Shown here one piece after another: positions 62,369 to 64,000 of a DNA stretch of 64,000 nucleotides. The position numbers and the translations under genes were made by a program. The notes beneath the pieces are model-generated. The model was not told the origin of the DNA and ran no database searches. It saw nothing but the letters and a program-made list of their open reading frames with translations. The stretch's first letter is position 1. Each line of letters begins with the position of its first letter. The stretch spans positions 1-64,000 of the forward strand of contig NZ_JQED01000031.1 in the NCBI RefSeq assembly GCF_000764225.1, read 5' to 3'. The stretch comes from Colwellia psychrerythraea (GTDB lineage: Bacteria; Pseudomonadota; Gammaproteobacteria; Enterobacterales; Alteromonadaceae).

Positions 62369-62400
62369 AAAAAGGCCGACACATTAAGTATCGGCCTTTT
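62369..62400 (-). terminator. Terminator at the tRNA-Leu 3' side
   Basis: AAAAGGCCGA / TCGGCCTTTT with an 11-base loop and A/T flanks. On the minus strand it follows the tRNA 3' end by about 18 bases, so it is probably the tRNA's own terminator. Confidence 0.75.
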
Positions 62401-62417
62401 ATAATAATTTAATCTAG

Positions 62418-62440
62418 TGGTGCGGATAGAGAGACTCGAA
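62418..62440 (-). other. tRNA-Leu 3'-end fragment: attachment site of an integrated element
   Basis: Minus strand TTCGAGTCTCTCTATCCGCA then CCA. It contains the T-loop TTCGAGT, the T-stem 3' strand, the acceptor 3' strand ATCCGC and an encoded CCA end. Identity to a tRNA stops exactly after TTCGA, as expected for the duplicated half of an integrase attachment site. The rest of the tRNA is not in the window. Confidence 0.75.
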
Positions 62441-62909
62441 ATACAAAGTTAACAAGTTGTAAAGTATGCAATTTTAAAAATCACTGATTCTATCTTGCAT
62501 CTATCTAACTCAACGCTTGCCGTTGAATTGTTAGCCAAAATTACAGATTAAGAACAAACCATTATTTTATTTAATTGATATTAACGATTACGTCAAAGAC
62601 TTGAGCTAGTACGTAAAACATGCTTAAAGAAGCTATTAAAATTTTCCAACAAATTTCACAATAAATTTTATCACTAAAGCCTCAACTGGCACGATTATGA
62701 GCTTCAGCACATATATAACTGATTAATATGAATTTAATACAATTAAAACCAAGCATGATGCACTCCGTGATGCACACACCTTTAACGATTGGATTTTCAA
62801 CGACTTACGGGTAAACACAAGAATAATCAACACCTTGTATCATAACCACCTAGAATTATGAAACTTTGGTATTTTCAGCAAAACCTCACCAAACTCGTTA
62901 CTCATTTTA
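62441..62909. other. Island-side stretch without a clear gene
   Basis: First bases of the integrated element. Only short frames are seen, such as a 28-codon one at 62728-62814 (NLIQLKPSMMHSVMHTPL) without homology that I recognise. No integrase is visible here. Confidence 0.4.
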
Positions 62910-63404
62910 TTACGAAGACAACTGGTTTTGTTTCTCTAAATAAAGCCCTACCCCTCCAAATACTAACGCTGCGATTATTAGGGTTGTTGCATTACGATTC
63001 GCAGCTTTACATGCAACTACGGCCGTTCCAACCAGTGATACGGTTAACGATGTTTTTAATTGTTCGCTTGTTGGGAGACCAGTAAGAACCTCATTCACCA
63101 AATGCTCACAATTGTTAAATACGCTATATTTCAAATCAGTAAATAATCTATTCTGAATTCTCTCTACAATCTCTTCTGTAGCACTAAAGCATCCTTTTAT
63201 CACGAGGCGCTCTCCATCTGAAAACTCTTCAATAGTACTTAGATGAGTATTCCTTTCTGGATTCGTATGCAAAACCAATTGTTCACCCTGCTCGAAATTA
63301 AGCATTAATCCTGCATGAGCTACTAAACCAGACACTTTCTTTCTATACACTTTTGTCACTGATACTAATACACGCTCAGCAAACATATTCTCATTCAACA
63401 ACAT
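62910..63404 (-). CDS. LRAT/NlpC-like papain-fold protein with C-terminal membrane helix
   Basis: About 164 residues. The catalytic pattern of the LRAT/NlpC-P60 papain-like fold is visible: His in GLVAHAGLMLNF, an acidic/polar partner in HTNPERNTH, and Cys in FNNCEHLVNEVLTG (NCEHxV). The C-terminus is hydrophobic (TTLIIAALVFGGVGLYLE), a likely membrane anchor. Such enzymes are acyltransferases or hydrolases. ATG 63404 follows ATAAGGATAACAG. Divergent from the XRE gene; both have C-terminal membrane segments. Function unknown. Confidence 0.7.
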   Translation of the reverse strand: MLLNENMFAERVLVSVTKVYRKKVSGLVAHAGLMLNFEQGEQLVLHTNPERNTHLSTIEEFSDGERLVIKGCFSATEEIVERIQNRLFTDLKYSVFNNCEHLVNEVLTGLPTSEQLKTSLTVSLVGTAVVACKAANRNATTLIIAALVFGGVGLYLEKQNQLSS

Positions 63405-63522
63405 TTCTGTTATCCTTATATCATACAAAAATTTACATATATTCTAAATACGAATATACAACTTAAAACGGATGCTATCCTTATATTGGATAGTTGTCAA
63501 TTATTGATTTTGAGAATTTGTT

Positions 63523-63879
63523 ATGAATCAACAAATAACGTACAACGCATTAGTTGGATTTGAACTAGAAAGCATTAGAAAAGAATTAGGAATGGAGCAA
63601 TCAGAGATCTCGGAAATCACAGGTATATCTCAACCTGTTTTATCTAGATTAGAGAAAGGAAAGGCAATGATCACTATCGATCAATTGTTTGTCGTTTGTG
63701 CGGCATTAGGTGTTAAACCTGAAGATATAATATCGAAAGCTTCACAGGGTGTAGAAGCATTTAGTACAGAGGACGCTGTTAACGTTACAACGACAAAGGA
63801 AGCCAATACATCTGGCGCTGTATTAACTGGTGCTGCTATTGGAGCTTTATTGACGTTGTTTTTAACAAAAGGGAAATAA
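63523..63879 (+). CDS. XRE-type regulator with a C-terminal membrane segment
   Basis: A 118-residue protein: N-terminal HTH_3 domain (FELESIRKELGMEQSEISEI, SQPVLSRLEKGKAMITIDQL) then a linker and a C-terminal glycine-zipper-like hydrophobic stretch (SGAVLTGAAIGALLTLFLT). A membrane-attached XRE regulator is unusual. It is divergent from the papain-fold gene with 118 bases between, and a partial gene follows 12 bases after its stop, probably in the same operon. Confidence 0.8.
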   Translation: MNQQITYNALVGFELESIRKELGMEQSEISEITGISQPVLSRLEKGKAMITIDQLFVVCAALGVKPEDIISKASQGVEAFSTEDAVNVTTTKEANTSGAVLTGAAIGALLTLFLTKGK

Positions 63880-63891
63880 ATAACAGTAAAA

Positions 63892-64000
63892 ATGCGTTTT
63901 TATGATCCTTTAGCGACTGCTTCCTCCCCGTCTGATAGAGTTACATTTTTAAAGTCAAAAAATACTGCTGGTGCTTCCTTAGTTAGTAAATCAAATAGAG
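63892..64000 (+). CDS. 5' end of a gene running off the window
   Basis: A frame opening ATG CGT TTT TAT and remaining open for 36 codons to the window edge (RFYDPLATASSPSDRVTFLK). It follows the XRE gene closely and reads like a real N-terminus, but no family can be named from 36 residues. The ribosome site is weak. Confidence 0.45.
   Translation, partial: MRFYDPLATASSPSDRVTFLKSKNTAGASLVSKSNR

Noticed and set aside
62858..63085. A plus-strand frame over the papain-fold gene's 3' half
   Set aside because: Shadow frame; the minus-strand product has a coherent catalytic motif, ribosome site and membrane segment.
1..64000. CRISPR arrays
   Set aside because: No run of regularly spaced direct repeats with unique spacers was found; the only tandem repeats are three 14-mers without spacers at 58520-58561.

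Overview
The window is AT-rich gammaproteobacterial DNA. Gene content points to a marine Alteromonadales bacterium, most likely Colwellia or a close relative: a marine-type sortase with its dedicated substrate, a CrbS/CrbR-like pair, a DcaP-like porin, mmsAB, VCR-like integron sites and dispersed Colwellia-style repeats. The genus is inferred from protein recognition by eye; no database search was run.

Layout. Positions 1-3.3 kb hold a decaying array of integron gene cassettes, all read on the minus strand: a truncated DUF6933-like protein, a lipoprotein, a Phd/ParE toxin-antitoxin pair, a VOC protein and a DUF998-like membrane protein. The attC-like sites between them have damaged core boxes, an IS3-family remnant has broken one of them, and no integrase is visible. 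From 3.9 to 13 kb come the sortase and its VIT/vWA substrate, a DUF2007 protein, an aromatic/aspartate aminotransferase, a VOC-GFA-YafY group, an RhlE-type RNA helicase and a hypothetical gene. A SWIM-SNF2 helicase, a lipoprotein amidohydrolase and a two-component system fill 13-21 kb.

At 20.9-23.1 kb lies a bufferin/Hvf-type RiPP operon: a Cys-rich precursor with two identical modules, a DUF692 (MNIO) modifying enzyme and a DUF2063 partner. An antiporter follows. From 25 to 36.7 kb there is a carboxylate/acyl-CoA region: a complete LIV-type ABC transporter with an acyl-CoA synthetase inside the operon, a PaaK-like ligase, a PaaI-like thioesterase and a DcaP-like porin. It is divergent from a symporter-type hybrid kinase (CrbS-like) whose likely partner regulator (CrbR-like) is next door. 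LysR-mmsA-mmsB (valine degradation) follows.

From 45 to 59.9 kb there is a coherent set: FadD, a coniferyl-type aldehyde dehydrogenase, an RND/MMPL transporter, a YCF48-like protein, an AraC regulator, DUF1302, DUF1329 and a GMC alcohol oxidase. I read it as uptake or handling of a hydrophobic alcohol or ester, oxidised alcohol to aldehyde to acid to acyl-CoA. Downstream are a TDT transporter, a PhyH-type dioxygenase, a small lipoprotein and a cytochrome c.

At 62.4 kb the last 23 bases of a tRNA-Leu gene sit directly beside what looks like that tRNA's terminator, while the rest of the tRNA is missing. This marks the left edge of an integrated element running past the window end. Its first genes are a divergent pair: an LRAT/NlpC-like papain-fold membrane protein and a membrane-anchored XRE regulator.

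The most interesting items are the duplicated bufferin precursor with a strong hairpin at its junction with the modifying-enzyme gene, the tRNA-Leu island edge with its XRE/LRAT-like pair, the decayed cassette array, and a MITE-like repeat family present in two copies, one carrying a nested insertion.
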